Positions 10,301 through 18,150 of a stretch of 64,000 nucleotides of DNA are shown piece after piece. The DNA comes from an uncultured Eubacteriales bacterium (GTDB lineage Bacteria > Bacillota > Clostridia > Oscillospirales > Acutalibacteraceae). How positions within the stretch are numbered: the stretch's first letter is position 1; every line of letters begins with the position of its first letter. The notes below the pieces were generated by a model. The model was not told where the DNA came from. It saw only the letters and a program-made list of their open reading frames with translations, and made no database searches. The stretch lies in NCBI GenBank assembly GCA_934445035.1, contig CAKSDI010000001.1:186001-250000 (forward strand), read 5' to 3'. The position numbers and the translations under genes were made by a program.

Positions 10301-11212
10301 GGATTTTTTATAATCGTCAAATTTATAAGAGCCGTTTACAAGAATATACTGCCCGTCTTTAACCGCCGACAGCGAAGCTAAATTCTCGGGTTTTACAAAC
10401 ATACTCGCACAAAGGGCGTTAGTATGATCCGAAAAGCTGAATTTAACTATCACTCTTTCGCCGTTTCTTGTGTTTATCTTCCTGTCTTCTCTGCCGAATA
10501 CCTCTCCGAAACAGCATATATATGTATCCTCTTCGGTTACGCGGATCATATCTTTGACATTTGTATCTATACTTCTCGGTCCGTAAATCACTCTCGGATC
10601 GTCAAGATAAACAAGACCGTTCTGAGGCTTGTCCGAGCGGGGCTCAAATTTCACGGGAACGGCAGACTTATTTGCCGCCTTTTCTTTTGTTTGCCTTTTA
10701 GGCGGCTCTGTCTGCACGGTTTTAGGAATTTCTATTTTCACATCTTCCGCCTGCCCGTCAAACAAAACGGTGATTTCTCTTTCAAAAAGCTTAAACACGG
10801 CTCTTTCGAATTTGCTTTCAAATTCGCAGGATCTAAGCGTTGAAAGACCGCCGAATTTTAAAGTTACAGTCACATTATCTCCGTTTAGAGTATATTCCGC
10901 CTGATTGAGATACCCGTTTATCGCGGCGTTTTTAGCCTTTATTCTTTCGCAGATATCCGCACAGGCGGTTTCATTTAAAGCCTCGGGCGGAAATTTCTCT
11001 TCAAAATCAAGATTTTTAAGAGAAAAAGCGGAAATAAGCGTTTCCTTAAAATCATTTATTATCTTATTATCCACATAGCAACTAAACCGAACGCCTATAT
11101 CAAGCGTTCGGTTTTGAGGATCAAGCTCGCAGGTATAAAGCTCAGCGTCTTTAAATGCGGGCGGATAATCTTCCTTTATTAAATTTCCGAAAAGCTCTAA
11201 GAGCTTAAGCAT
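7388..11212 (-). CDS. polC: DNA polymerase III alpha subunit, PolC type, lacking the exonuclease domain
   Basis: Replicative polymerase of low-GC Gram-positives. Order seen in 1274 residues: N-terminal domain, OB fold (~220-325), PHP domain (from ~329, VELHCHTNMS), polymerase, and the C-terminal end NQISMF. Catalytic aspartates are present: PDIDLNFS (D793, D795) and LKLD (D920). A zinc knuckle CPKCK...CPVCG is kept. In B. subtilis PolC (~1437 aa) a DEDD exonuclease is inserted in the PHP domain, with a VFDVETTG-type motif. Here the flanking sequence goes from YGVESYFIDD to RNHQIILVKN within ~18 residues, and no such motif exists. The ATG at 11212 has SD AGAGGGG 7 nt away. It is the last gene of the operon, 17 bp after ispG. 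Confidence 0.95.
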   Translation of the reverse strand: MLKLLELFGNLIKEDYPPAFKDAELYTCELDPQNRTLDIGVRFSCYVDNKIINDFKETLISAFSLKNLDFEEKFPPEALNETACADICERIKAKNAAINGYLNQAEYTLNGDNVTVTLKFGGLSTLRSCEFESKFERAVFKLFEREITVLFDGQAEDVKIEIPKTVQTEPPKRQTKEKAANKSAVPVKFEPRSDKPQNGLVYLDDPRVIYGPRSIDTNVKDMIRVTEEDTYICCFGEVFGREDRKINTRNGERVIVKFSFSDHTNALCASMFVKPENLASLSAVKDGQYILVNGSYKFDDYKKSFVVEPKSIALLQKYEETDDYDGKKRVELHCHTNMSAKDAVSSAGDIINCAYKWGHTAIAITDHGVVQSYPAAAAAVSAIRKNGGNFKVIYGVESYFIDDYKNKLDGLTTKQIAKLRNHQIILVKNLTGLKNLYKIVSNAHLENFHGRPITLKSVLDVYREGLIVGTACEQGELYKAIVDGADDEELKRIASYYDYLEIQPLGNNEFMVRESSLPDKVSEKTGQIIKVNRFKKVKSLEVIKDFNRKVVEIADALNKPVVATGDVHFLTKEDGIIRQIVMAGQGFDDIENQAPLYFKTTSEMLSDFDYFGERAKEFVIDNPNKIADMISDDVIPVPEGNYPPVIEGSDQLLEDICWENAHKIYGDELPEIVEKRLKKELDSIIKNGFSIMYISAQKLVAYSEKKGYLVGSRGSVGSSFVATMAGISEVNPLAPHYVCPKCKYSKFFTDGSVGSGFDLPEENCPVCGEKLNRNGHDIPFETFLGFKGDKVPDIDLNFSDEVQNDVQEYTKSLFGKENVFKAGTISTIAEKTAYGFAKAYCEKTGKILSPAELDRLAKKVEGAKVKTTTGQHPAGMIIVPDGMEIYDFCPVQHPADDVKSDIITTHFDFHSIHDTILKLDELGHVIPTTYKYLEEYTGIPVSDISMSDPAVYSLFTSTKALGVEPEDIDSQNGTFCLPEFGTKFVREMLMDCKPKNFADLLQISGLSHGTDVYLGNAKDLIDNGTCTISEVIGTRDNIMVYLIHQGMEEGRAFKITETVRKGLVAKGKVSKEDWSAMEDDMRAVGVPEWYIKSCYKIKYMFPKAHAAAYVISALRVAWYKVHKPLEFYCAYFTARPEDVDVEVLMGGKESVRRYLRDIKAKGKEASKKELDVYENMLIFNEMLSRGIEILPIDIDRSHAVKFIPENGKMRLPFGALSGVGEKAAYSIYEAAKKGDFVSREDLIIESGVSKTVIAKLGELGALGSIPETNQISMF

Positions 11213-11228
11213 TATTTTTCCCCTCTGT

Positions 11229-12272
11229 TTACATCTTTTTGATTTCTTTTTCCAATTCGTCAAGAAGATACTCTTCTTTTATATTGCTTTTTAAAACTTT
11301 ACCGTTTTTAAAAATAACTCCGCAGTTCTTTCCTCCTGCGATACCTATATCGGCGTGGCTTGCCTCGCCGGGACCGTTTACCACGCACCCCATTATTGCG
11401 ACGGTCAAATTTTTATCTATACCTTTAAATCTTTCCTCCGCGGCTTTTGCAAGACCTATAAGGTCGATAGAAGTTCTTCCGCAGGTGGGGCAGGATATAA
11501 ATCTTATTCCGTCAATTCTTTGCCCTATAGCTTTTAAAATATCTATTCCTGCTTTTACTTCCTTTTCGGGATCGTCTGTAAGAGAAACTCTTATGGTATC
11601 GCCTATTCCGCGAAGAAGAAGACCTCCGATACCGGCAGCCGACCTTAAAGTTCCCATATGCTCGGTGCCGGCCTCCGTAATTCCTAAATGAAGAGGATAA
11701 GAGCACCTTTCGTGGGCTAAAACATAAGCGTCATAAGCTGTTTTAACATCCGAAGATTTAAGCGATAAAACTATATCGTTAAAATCGAATTTTTCAAGCA
11801 GCGATATATGGTAAAGTCCGCTTTCGACCAAAGCCTCGGCTGTCGGAGAACCGAACTTTTTAAGGATATGTTTTTCAAGCGAGCCTGAATTTACCCCTAT
11901 TCTTATCGGAACTTCTTTTTGCCTGCATTTATCGGCCACGGCTTTAATATGCTCGTCTGCTCCGATATTCCCGGGATTTATCCTTATCTTGTCCGCTCCC
12001 GCCTCGCAGCTTTCTACCGCTAGCCGCCAATCAAAATGAATATCGGCGACCAAAGGTATATCGACTGCGCATTTAACCTCATAAAGAGTTTTTACAGCCT
12101 CTTTGTCCGGAACAGAAATTCTTAATATATCACAGCCGGCATTTTTAAGCCTTAAAGCCTGTGCAATGTTTTCCTTTATATCGTGGGCAGGCGCATTGAG
12201 CATAGACTGCACCGCTATCTTTTCTCCTGCTCCGATATAAATATTTCCAATTTTTATTCTTTTAGTTTCCAT
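11229..12272 (-). CDS. ispG: (E)-4-hydroxy-3-methylbut-2-enyl-diphosphate synthase
   Basis: Converts MEcPP to HMBPP in the MEP isoprenoid pathway; it is a cytosolic [4Fe-4S] enzyme. The 347-residue protein has the N-terminal TIM-barrel signature (VQSMLNAP, ADIHFD, RINPGN) and the C-terminal cluster-binding cysteines in SCPTCGRTS and GCVVNGPGE, typical of the short bacterial form. It sits between rseP (4 bp upstream) and polC (17 bp downstream). Together with dxr and uppS in the same operon, this makes the cluster a route from isoprenoid precursor to undecaprenyl carrier. Length and motifs are complete. Confidence 0.97.
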   Translation of the reverse strand: METKRIKIGNIYIGAGEKIAVQSMLNAPAHDIKENIAQALRLKNAGCDILRISVPDKEAVKTLYEVKCAVDIPLVADIHFDWRLAVESCEAGADKIRINPGNIGADEHIKAVADKCRQKEVPIRIGVNSGSLEKHILKKFGSPTAEALVESGLYHISLLEKFDFNDIVLSLKSSDVKTAYDAYVLAHERCSYPLHLGITEAGTEHMGTLRSAAGIGGLLLRGIGDTIRVSLTDDPEKEVKAGIDILKAIGQRIDGIRFISCPTCGRTSIDLIGLAKAAEERFKGIDKNLTVAIMGCVVNGPGEASHADIGIAGGKNCGVIFKNGKVLKSNIKEEYLLDELEKEIKKM

Positions 12273-12276
12273 TTTT

Positions 12277-13329
12277 TCACCGGAAAATAAGCGACCTGAT
12301 ATCTTTTGCCGTTACAGCAAGCATAAACAATATAAGAATTATAAATCCTATTGCGTGAATAGTCGCCTCGTATTTGGCAGGTATCTTTTTGCGCGTTACC
12401 ATTTCAATGAAGATGAAAAGCAGTCTTCCGCCGTCAAGAGCGGGAATGGGCAAAAGATTAAAGAGCCCTAAATTGATAGTGATAAGCGCCATAATAGGAA
12501 TAAGATTTTTAAGGCTTGCCTTTGCGGCGCTGCCTATCGCCGCGGTAACTCCAACAGGACCGGATACGGCGCTTATTCCGTATTTTCCCCCTATAAGGTC
12601 AAACAGCGACCTATATATAACCGCACAGTATGAAAATGTCATTTTAAAGGTCTGGCTTATAAAGCTTTTAAAGGTTTTCTTCTGCGGATACACTTTAAAA
12701 TCCACATTTATATAAGTGAAATCGTCTTCTTCGGTTATTTCAAAAGTTACATCTTTTAAAAGTTTTTTTGCGCCGTGTCTGTCAACTTCAATATCAAGGG
12801 AGCCGGTTTTAACATTTGTAAAAGCATAGCTTAGATCATAAGTCGTGTAAATCTTTCTGCCGTCAACCTTTAAAATTTTATCGTCAACCCTAAGGCCCGA
12901 TTCTTCGCTTGAAGCATTTTCGTCAAAAGCGGCGATTTTTGTTGTGGTAAACTGCTTTGAGGGAATAAGCGTAAAGCTTACAAGAATTATTCCCAAAAGC
13001 AGATTGAATATCGCGCCCATTGCAACGATTATAAATCTTCTCCAGGCGCTTTTTTTGCAAAACGCGCGCTCATCGGAGCTTTCCTCGTCTTCTCCCTCCA
13101 TAGCGCAGTAACCGCCTAAAGGAATAAGGTTTACTTTATACTCGGTTTCTCCTTTTTTCTTTGAAAAAAGCTTAGGTCCGAAGCCTACTGCAAATTCATT
13201 CACCTTTACTCCCAAAAGCTTTGCCGCTATAAAATGGCCGAATTCGTGAATGATTATCAGAACTAAAAAAAGAAGCACCGCCACAAGATACGGCCAGATA
13301 TTATTCAAAACATTTAATACCGAGGAAAT
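12277..13329 (-). CDS. rseP: Site-2 zinc protease RseP/RasP family (start uncertain)
   Basis: Intramembrane metalloprotease that cleaves anti-sigma factors and signal-peptide remnants. Near the N terminus lies the zinc motif HEFGH within a transmembrane helix. A PDZ domain is in the middle (SGLRVDDKILKVDGRKI), and the second-metal motif LDGGRL near the C terminus is followed by a hydrophobic helix. The reading frame is open back to an ATG at 13398 inside dxr, but that ATG has no spaced SD. A good SD (AGGAG) is followed 8 nt later by ATT at 13329, which would give 350 residues, and GTG at 13338 overlaps the SD. A rare ATT start, or the longer ATG form, are the alternatives. Between dxr and ispG in the operon. 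Confidence 0.93.
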   Translation of the reverse strand: MSSVLNVLNNIWPYLVAVLLFLVLIIIHEFGHFIAAKLLGVKVNEFAVGFGPKLFSKKKGETEYKVNLIPLGGYCAMEGEDEESSDERAFCKKSAWRRFIIVAMGAIFNLLLGIILVSFTLIPSKQFTTTKIAAFDENASSEESGLRVDDKILKVDGRKIYTTYDLSYAFTNVKTGSLDIEVDRHGAKKLLKDVTFEITEEDDFTYINVDFKVYPQKKTFKSFISQTFKMTFSYCAVIYRSLFDLIGGKYGISAVSGPVGVTAAIGSAAKASLKNLIPIMALITINLGLFNLLPIPALDGGRLLFIFIEMVTRKKIPAKYEATIHAIGFIILILFMLAVTAKDIRSLIFR

Positions 13330-13345
13330 AAAAACCACTCCTGTC

Positions 13346-14479
13346 TTAAAAATGCGACCGCACAAATTCCCTCGCGGCCCTATCCGCTTCAAAAACATCC
13401 TCTATAGTGTAATTTTCATTGCTGTAAGCATTAAGCATAGCTTCGCCGTTAAGCTTTTCAATATCGGTAAATTTTATTTTTCCCTCTAAAAAGAGCTTGA
13501 CCGATTCCTCGTTTGCCCCGTTTATCGCCGCGGGGTAAAGACCGCCCCTGTTTATCGCCTCAATGCAAAGGGGAAGGCATTTAAAGGTATCGGTATCGGG
13601 TTTTTCGAAAGTAAGCGTTTTGACCTTAAAAAGATCAAGCCTTTCAAAGCATTCTTTTCTTTCGGGATAGGTAAGCGCATACTGAATAGGCAGGCGCATA
13701 TCTGGCGTGCCGAGCTGCGCTATCACCGCGCCGTCATTAAGCTCCACAGCGGAATGAAGAATACTCTGCCTGTGAACGACGACTTCTATATCCTCTGCTT
13801 TCACCCCGAAAAGGTGGACCGCCTCAATAACCTCTAAGCCTTTATTCATCAGCGTTGCAGAGTCCACGGTTATTTTAGCTCCCATAGACCAGTTAGGATG
13901 ATTGAGCGCCTGCTCTACGGTTACACTCTTCAGCTCTTCTTTGGTTTTTCCGAAAAAAGGTCCGCCGGAGGCAGTTAGAATTATTTTTTTAGGAATTTTT
14001 TCTTTTACTCCCTGCAAAGACTGAAAAATAGCCGAATGCTCGCTGTCAACAGGGATCAATTTAACATTTTTCTCTTTTGCCGCGGCTTTAACAAGCTTAC
14101 CCGCGGTAACAAGAGTTTCTTTATTTGCAAGCGCTATGGTCTTGCCGGCGTTTATCGCGGTCAATGTAGGCAATAAGCCCGCTATGCCGACTATTGCGCT
14201 GATAACCGTATCGCCGTAATCCGAGGCGGCACTCAAGACGCCCTCTTGCCCCGATAAGACCTTAATATTTGTGTCTTTAAGGCGAAGCTTTAATTCTTTT
14301 GCCGCTTTCTCGTTTGCCACGGCAACGCATTCGGGCAAAAATTTTCTCGCCTGAATTTCCAAAAGCTTAATATCGGAGCCCGCCGCAAGTGCGCTTACCT
14401 TAAAGCCGCATTTTTGAGCCACTTCAAGGCTTTGCCTGCCGATTGAGCCCGTTGAGCCTAAAATTACAAGGTCTTTCAT
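13346..14479 (-). CDS. dxr: 1-deoxy-D-xylulose 5-phosphate reductoisomerase
   Basis: Second enzyme of the MEP pathway: converts DXP to 2-C-methyl-D-erythritol 4-phosphate using NADPH and a divalent metal. The 377-residue protein starts with the nucleotide-binding loop LGSTGSIGRQ. It contains VDSEHSAIFQ and the active-site stretch HPNWSMGAKITVDSATL with metal-binding and DXP-binding residues. ATG 14479 overlaps the stop of cdsA by one base (TAATG), indicating translational coupling. With ispG in the same operon, two of the seven MEP steps are encoded here. Confidence 0.97.
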   Translation of the reverse strand: MKDLVILGSTGSIGRQSLEVAQKCGFKVSALAAGSDIKLLEIQARKFLPECVAVANEKAAKELKLRLKDTNIKVLSGQEGVLSAASDYGDTVISAIVGIAGLLPTLTAINAGKTIALANKETLVTAGKLVKAAAKEKNVKLIPVDSEHSAIFQSLQGVKEKIPKKIILTASGGPFFGKTKEELKSVTVEQALNHPNWSMGAKITVDSATLMNKGLEVIEAVHLFGVKAEDIEVVVHRQSILHSAVELNDGAVIAQLGTPDMRLPIQYALTYPERKECFERLDLFKVKTLTFEKPDTDTFKCLPLCIEAINRGGLYPAAINGANEESVKLFLEGKIKFTDIEKLNGEAMLNAYSNENYTIEDVFEADRAAREFVRSHF

Positions 14480-15399
14480 TAAATTATACCGTAATTTATA
14501 AGAATATATACCACCGGTGATAAAAGAAGTACGCTGTCAAACCTATCGAGAATACCGCCGTGGCCGGGGATTATCTTTCCGTAATCCTTAATATCTGCGG
14601 CTCTTTTAAAGGAAGAAGCGAAGAGATCGCCGAGCATTCCTACAATGCAGAGCGGTATAGTAAGCAAAATGGTGGGTAAAATTTTATTTGATTTGAATGC
14701 GAAAACCAAAATCACGCATACAAGAACGCTTGAAACTATGCCACCTATCGCTCCCTCAACTGTTTTATGAGGGCTGATATTCGGGCAAAGCTTTCTTTTG
14801 CCTAATACTACGCCTGTGAAATACGCGCCCGTATCGCAGACAGCCGAAAAATCAAGCAAAAGCAAGAGATAATAAAGCCCCGGATTTGAAACTGTGCCGA
14901 CGCTTAAAACCACAATGCTTTCAAGGAAAGAAAATCCTCTCGCTATTATAAACGGCATACAGGAAATTCCGGCTACTTGAGCAAGCGAAAATTTGCCGTG
15001 ATTTTTAAGGATCATACAAACGGCGAAAATGAAATATATAACGGCAATACTTACCGCAAGAAGTCCCATTTTGCCGTTATTATAAAGAGTATTTGTAATA
15101 AATATCCGCCTTGCAAGATCGGCTTTATTAGTTATCCGCTCGTGCGAAAACATATTAAGCAGCGTGTTTTCAAATACTCCGCTTATAAAAAGCACCTGCA
15201 AAAACGCATAAACAGACGAAATAATATAAATTAATTTTTTTTCGACCTTAAAAGCATTTTTAAGCATTTCATAAACGGCAGCCGCCGCGACAAAACCTAT
15301 AAAAAGGGTTATAACTATTCTGTTTTGATTATATCCCAAAGCTAAGATCAGGGTGATAAGGGATATAAGCACTGCACCTGAAATAATTCGCGTTTCCAT
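14479..15399 (-). CDS. cdsA: Phosphatidate cytidylyltransferase
   Basis: Integral membrane enzyme making CDP-diacylglycerol from phosphatidate and CTP, the branch point of phospholipid synthesis. The 306-residue protein consists mostly of hydrophobic helices. The family signature is at the C terminus: DLFASSFKRAADIKDYG followed by IPGHGGILDRFDS. SPHKTVEGAIGG precedes it. The ATG at 15399 is 25 bp after uppS; the last base of its stop overlaps the dxr start. Its place between uppS and dxr is the usual Firmicutes order. Confidence 0.96.
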   Translation of the reverse strand: METRIISGAVLISLITLILALGYNQNRIVITLFIGFVAAAAVYEMLKNAFKVEKKLIYIISSVYAFLQVLFISGVFENTLLNMFSHERITNKADLARRIFITNTLYNNGKMGLLAVSIAVIYFIFAVCMILKNHGKFSLAQVAGISCMPFIIARGFSFLESIVVLSVGTVSNPGLYYLLLLLDFSAVCDTGAYFTGVVLGKRKLCPNISPHKTVEGAIGGIVSSVLVCVILVFAFKSNKILPTILLTIPLCIVGMLGDLFASSFKRAADIKDYGKIIPGHGGILDRFDSVLLLSPVVYILINYGII

Positions 15400-15424
15400 T
15401 TAAAAAGCTCCCAATATTTTTAAT

Positions 15425-16141
15425 TTATACCCCGCCGAACCTGCGGTTTCGGTGAGAGAATTCCTCCAAAGCCTTATCAAGATGGCGCGGCGTGAAATCC
15501 GGCCATAAAACATCGGAGAACCAATATTCCGCATAAGCAGACTGCCAAATAAGATAATTTGATAGCCTGTACTCTCCGCTCGGTCTAATAATAAAATCGG
15601 GATCGGGCTGACCCGCCGTGTAAAGCTCCGAAGAGATAAGCTCCTCGGTGATATCTTCGGGGGGTATCTTTTTTTCGGCGATGTTTTTCACGGCGTTTAC
15701 TATCTCGTCGCGTCCGCCGTAATTTATCGCCATATTAAGGTGAAGACCCGTTGCGTTTTCCGATTCCTTTTCGGCATTTAGCATAAGCTCCTTTATATCG
15801 TCGTCAAGAGGGGATCTGTCGCCGATAAACTGCAGCCTGATATTTTCACCCTTAAAATTATCCACATCTTTAAGATAGCTTCTGAAAAGGTCCATTATAT
15901 TATCGACCTCTTCTTTCGGGCGCTTCCAATTTTCGGTGGAAAAAGCATACACGGTAAGATATTTGATTCCTATTTTATTGCAGTATCTCGCAATGGTCTT
16001 GAAATTCTTCGCACCCGCCGCGTGACCTGCGGACCTCGGAAGACCGCGCTTTTTCGCCCACCTGCCGTTACCGTCCATTATAATCGCTATAGATGTTGGC
16101 AAAATATCGACATTTAAGGCTTTTTTCTTTTTAAAAAGCAT
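15425..16141 (-). CDS. uppS: Isoprenyl transferase (undecaprenyl diphosphate synthase)
   Basis: Cis-prenyltransferase that elongates farnesyl diphosphate with isopentenyl diphosphate to the C55 carrier for peptidoglycan and teichoic acid or capsule synthesis. The 238-residue protein shows the diphosphate-binding IMDGNGRWAKKRG (catalytic Asp) near residue 20. YAFSTENWKRP, INYGGRDEI and the C-terminal RPSGEYRLSN and WPDF follow. It is 2 bp after frr and before cdsA. All conserved regions of the family are present. Confidence 0.97.
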   Translation of the reverse strand: MLFKKKKALNVDILPTSIAIIMDGNGRWAKKRGLPRSAGHAAGAKNFKTIARYCNKIGIKYLTVYAFSTENWKRPKEEVDNIMDLFRSYLKDVDNFKGENIRLQFIGDRSPLDDDIKELMLNAEKESENATGLHLNMAINYGGRDEIVNAVKNIAEKKIPPEDITEELISSELYTAGQPDPDFIIRPSGEYRLSNYLIWQSAYAEYWFSDVLWPDFTPRHLDKALEEFSHRNRRFGGV

Positions 16142-16143
16142 TA

Positions 16144-16698
16144 TTAAAGCTCCATTATCTCTTTTTCTTTAGCAGAACAAAGCTCGTCGCTTTCCTTGCA
16201 GAATTTATCGGTGAGCTTCTGGATCTTCTTCTCTCCGTCGGACTCCTCGTCTTCCGTGATCTTTGAAGCTTTTTTAAGCGCTTTCAGCTTATCGAGCGCG
16301 TCCCTGCGCTGATTTCTTAAAGCGACCTTCGCGTCCTCCGATTTTTTCTTAACTTCTTTAACGATCTCTTTTCTGCGCTCCTCAGTAAGAGGGGGGAAGT
16401 TAAGTCTTATAACCTTTCCGTCGTTTTGAGGATTTATTCCAATTTCGGAAGTTAATATAGCTTTTTCGATTTCCTTTAAAGTGGAGATATCCCAGGGCTG
16501 GATCATAAGAATTCTCGCCTCGGGAATAGATATCGCCGCCATCTGCTGAATGGGGGTGGGTACTCCGTAATAATCGACGGTGATTCTGTCAAGAACAGAG
16601 GCGTTAGCCCTGCCGGCTCTTATAGACTTATATTCGCGCTCTAAAGCCGCTATGGATTTTTCCATCTTTTCTTCGGTGTTTTTAAGTAGTTCCTGCAT
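16144..16698 (-). CDS. frr: Ribosome recycling factor
   Basis: Splits post-termination ribosomes together with EF-G. The protein has 184 residues, the usual length. Typical sequence is visible: SIRAGRANASVLDRI and VDYYGVPTPIQQMA near the N terminus, and the three-helix-bundle segment LTEERRKEIVKEVKKKSED. An SD (GGAGG) precedes the ATG. It follows pyrH by 21 bp, the standard arrangement; rpsB and tsf, often upstream of pyrH, are absent here because the operon begins at pyrH. Confidence 0.97.
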   Translation of the reverse strand: MQELLKNTEEKMEKSIAALEREYKSIRAGRANASVLDRITVDYYGVPTPIQQMAAISIPEARILMIQPWDISTLKEIEKAILTSEIGINPQNDGKVIRLNFPPLTEERRKEIVKEVKKKSEDAKVALRNQRRDALDKLKALKKASKITEDEESDGEKKIQKLTDKFCKESDELCSAKEKEIMEL

Positions 16699-16719
16699 AA
16701 AATTTCCTCCGGAATTAAT

Positions 16720-17430
16720 TTATTTTACAAGCGTGCCGTTGTGCTTACCTAAAACGGCTCTTACAATATTTTCGGGATCATTAAGATTGAAAACAAGAAT
16801 TTCAATATTGTTATCCATACAAAGCGAAGCCGCCGTCGAATCCATAACATGAAGCTCTAATGACAGCACATCGTGGTGCGAAAGAGTTTCGAATTTTTTA
16901 GCTTCGGGATTGACTTTCGGATCGCAGTCATAAACTCCGTCAACATTCGTTGCCTTAAATATAACATCGGCTCCTATCTCGGCGGCTCTGAGCGCCGCGG
17001 CAGTATCGGTAGAGAAGAAAGGATTTCCCGTTCCGCAGCCGAAAATAACAACTCTTCCTTTTTCAAGGTGGCGCACAGCTTTATTTCTTATGTAAGGCTC
17101 TGCTATCTGACGCATTTCGATAGCCGTCTGCACTCTCGCGGTAACGCCTAACTGCTCAAGCGCGTCGGCAAGAGCGAGCGAGTTAATAGTAGTAGCGAGC
17201 ATTCCCATATGGTCGGCTCTCGTGCGGTCCATCTTTCCGCTCGATCTTCCGCGCCAGAAGTTGCCCCCTCCGACAACTATCGCTACTTCAACGCCCATAT
17301 CCACGCATTTTTTAACGCTTTTGCATACTTCGATAACCTTATCGAAATCGATTCCGGTGCCTTTTTCTCCTGCGAGAACTTCGCCGCTCAGCTTTAAAAG
17401 AATTCTTTTATAAACAGGTTTCAAAATCAC
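16720..17430 (-). CDS. pyrH: Uridylate kinase
   Basis: Phosphorylates UMP to UDP; a hexameric amino-acid-kinase-fold enzyme under UTP/GTP control. The 236-residue protein shows the N-terminal KRILLKLSGEVLAG, the phosphate-binding GGGNFWRG, DHMGMLATTIN and the TAAALRAAEIGAD region. The start is GTG at 17430; SD AGGAG is only 4 nt away, and the in-frame TTG two codons later has better spacing, so the start could be two residues shorter. It is the first gene of the operon running to polC, with a promoter at 17469-17497. Confidence 0.96.
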   Translation of the reverse strand: MILKPVYKRILLKLSGEVLAGEKGTGIDFDKVIEVCKSVKKCVDMGVEVAIVVGGGNFWRGRSSGKMDRTRADHMGMLATTINSLALADALEQLGVTARVQTAIEMRQIAEPYIRNKAVRHLEKGRVVIFGCGTGNPFFSTDTAAALRAAEIGADVIFKATNVDGVYDCDPKVNPEAKKFETLSHHDVLSLELHVMDSTAASLCMDNNIEILVFNLNDPENIVRAVLGKHNGTLVK

Positions 17431-17468
17431 TCAGCTCCTAAAAATCAATATTATTTTCTCACTAAATT

Positions 17469-17497
17469 ATTTTACAATAATTTATGCTTAAAGTCAA
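17469..17497 (-). promoter_or_regulatory. Sigma-A promoter of the pyrH-polC operon
   Basis: TTGACT and TAAAAT on the minus strand with a 17-bp spacer, ~30 bp upstream of the pyrH GTG. The rest of the 204-bp gap to the divergent lipoprotein gene is AT-rich. On the plus strand it has a TATAAT at about 17606 but no convincing -35. Confidence 0.65.
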
Positions 17498-17634
17498 TCA
17501 AAATAAACTTATATCAAAGCGTTTAAAAAAACATTTTGTTTCCATAATTTTCTAAATTGTAACTAAGAGTAACCGTTTTGTTTCTTTTAAAACGAAACAC
17601 ACAAGAATATAATAAAAATCAAGGAGATGATCTT

Positions 17635-18138
17635 ATGAAAAAAATTGCGGTTTTCTTAGTTTTGATAATGTCCGTTTTGAGCTTTGCCTCCTGCAAAGAG
17701 AAAAAGCCCTCATATTCTGCATTTGTAGAAGAGCTGAAAACAAAAAATCCCGATCTTCATTATATAATTAAGGATATTGACAATAACTCTTCAGATGAAC
17801 TTATCGTGCTTAAAAACACAGCTATAACAGTTTATACTTCCTCCGATAAAATCACTAAACTTGATTCCTATGATTTTTATACCGGCACCACAAGGCTCTT
17901 TTTATCCGATAAAAAAGATTTTCCGGGTATATTCTATTTTTGCTGCGGCGGCGGAGTAAATCATTTCGGAGTTGTAAATATTGAAAATAATAAACTCGTT
18001 TCCTCCGCAATTTTCGAAGAAGATTACTCTGGGATTCTCGGCGAAAAAGGAAAAATTTACGAGCTTTGTGAAAATAAAGCTCTGATAGAAGAATCAAAAA
18101 GACTTTATAACGAAAATAAAGATATTAAATTTTCGTAA
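17635..18138 (+). CDS. Putative lipoprotein, paralogue 1
   Basis: Unknown function. The 167-residue protein has a basic start, a hydrophobic segment and the lipobox FASC, so it should be lipid-anchored outside the membrane. The mature part contains a segment of the type DIDNNSSDELIVLKN, resembling the D-x-D/N-x-x-(S/P)-x-E-L pattern of many clostridial lipoproteins, and an unusual CCGGGVNHFG stretch. The ATG at 17635 has SD AAGGAG at 8 nt. The next two genes are paralogues: gene 2 shares an almost identical signal-peptide coding sequence and gene 3 shares the mature-domain pattern. Confidence 0.8.
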   Translation: MKKIAVFLVLIMSVLSFASCKEKKPSYSAFVEELKTKNPDLHYIIKDIDNNSSDELIVLKNTAITVYTSSDKITKLDSYDFYTGTTRLFLSDKKDFPGIFYFCCGGGVNHFGVVNIENNKLVSSAIFEEDYSGILGEKGKIYELCENKALIEESKRLYNENKDIKFS

Positions 18139-18150
18139 AGGAGGAACAAT

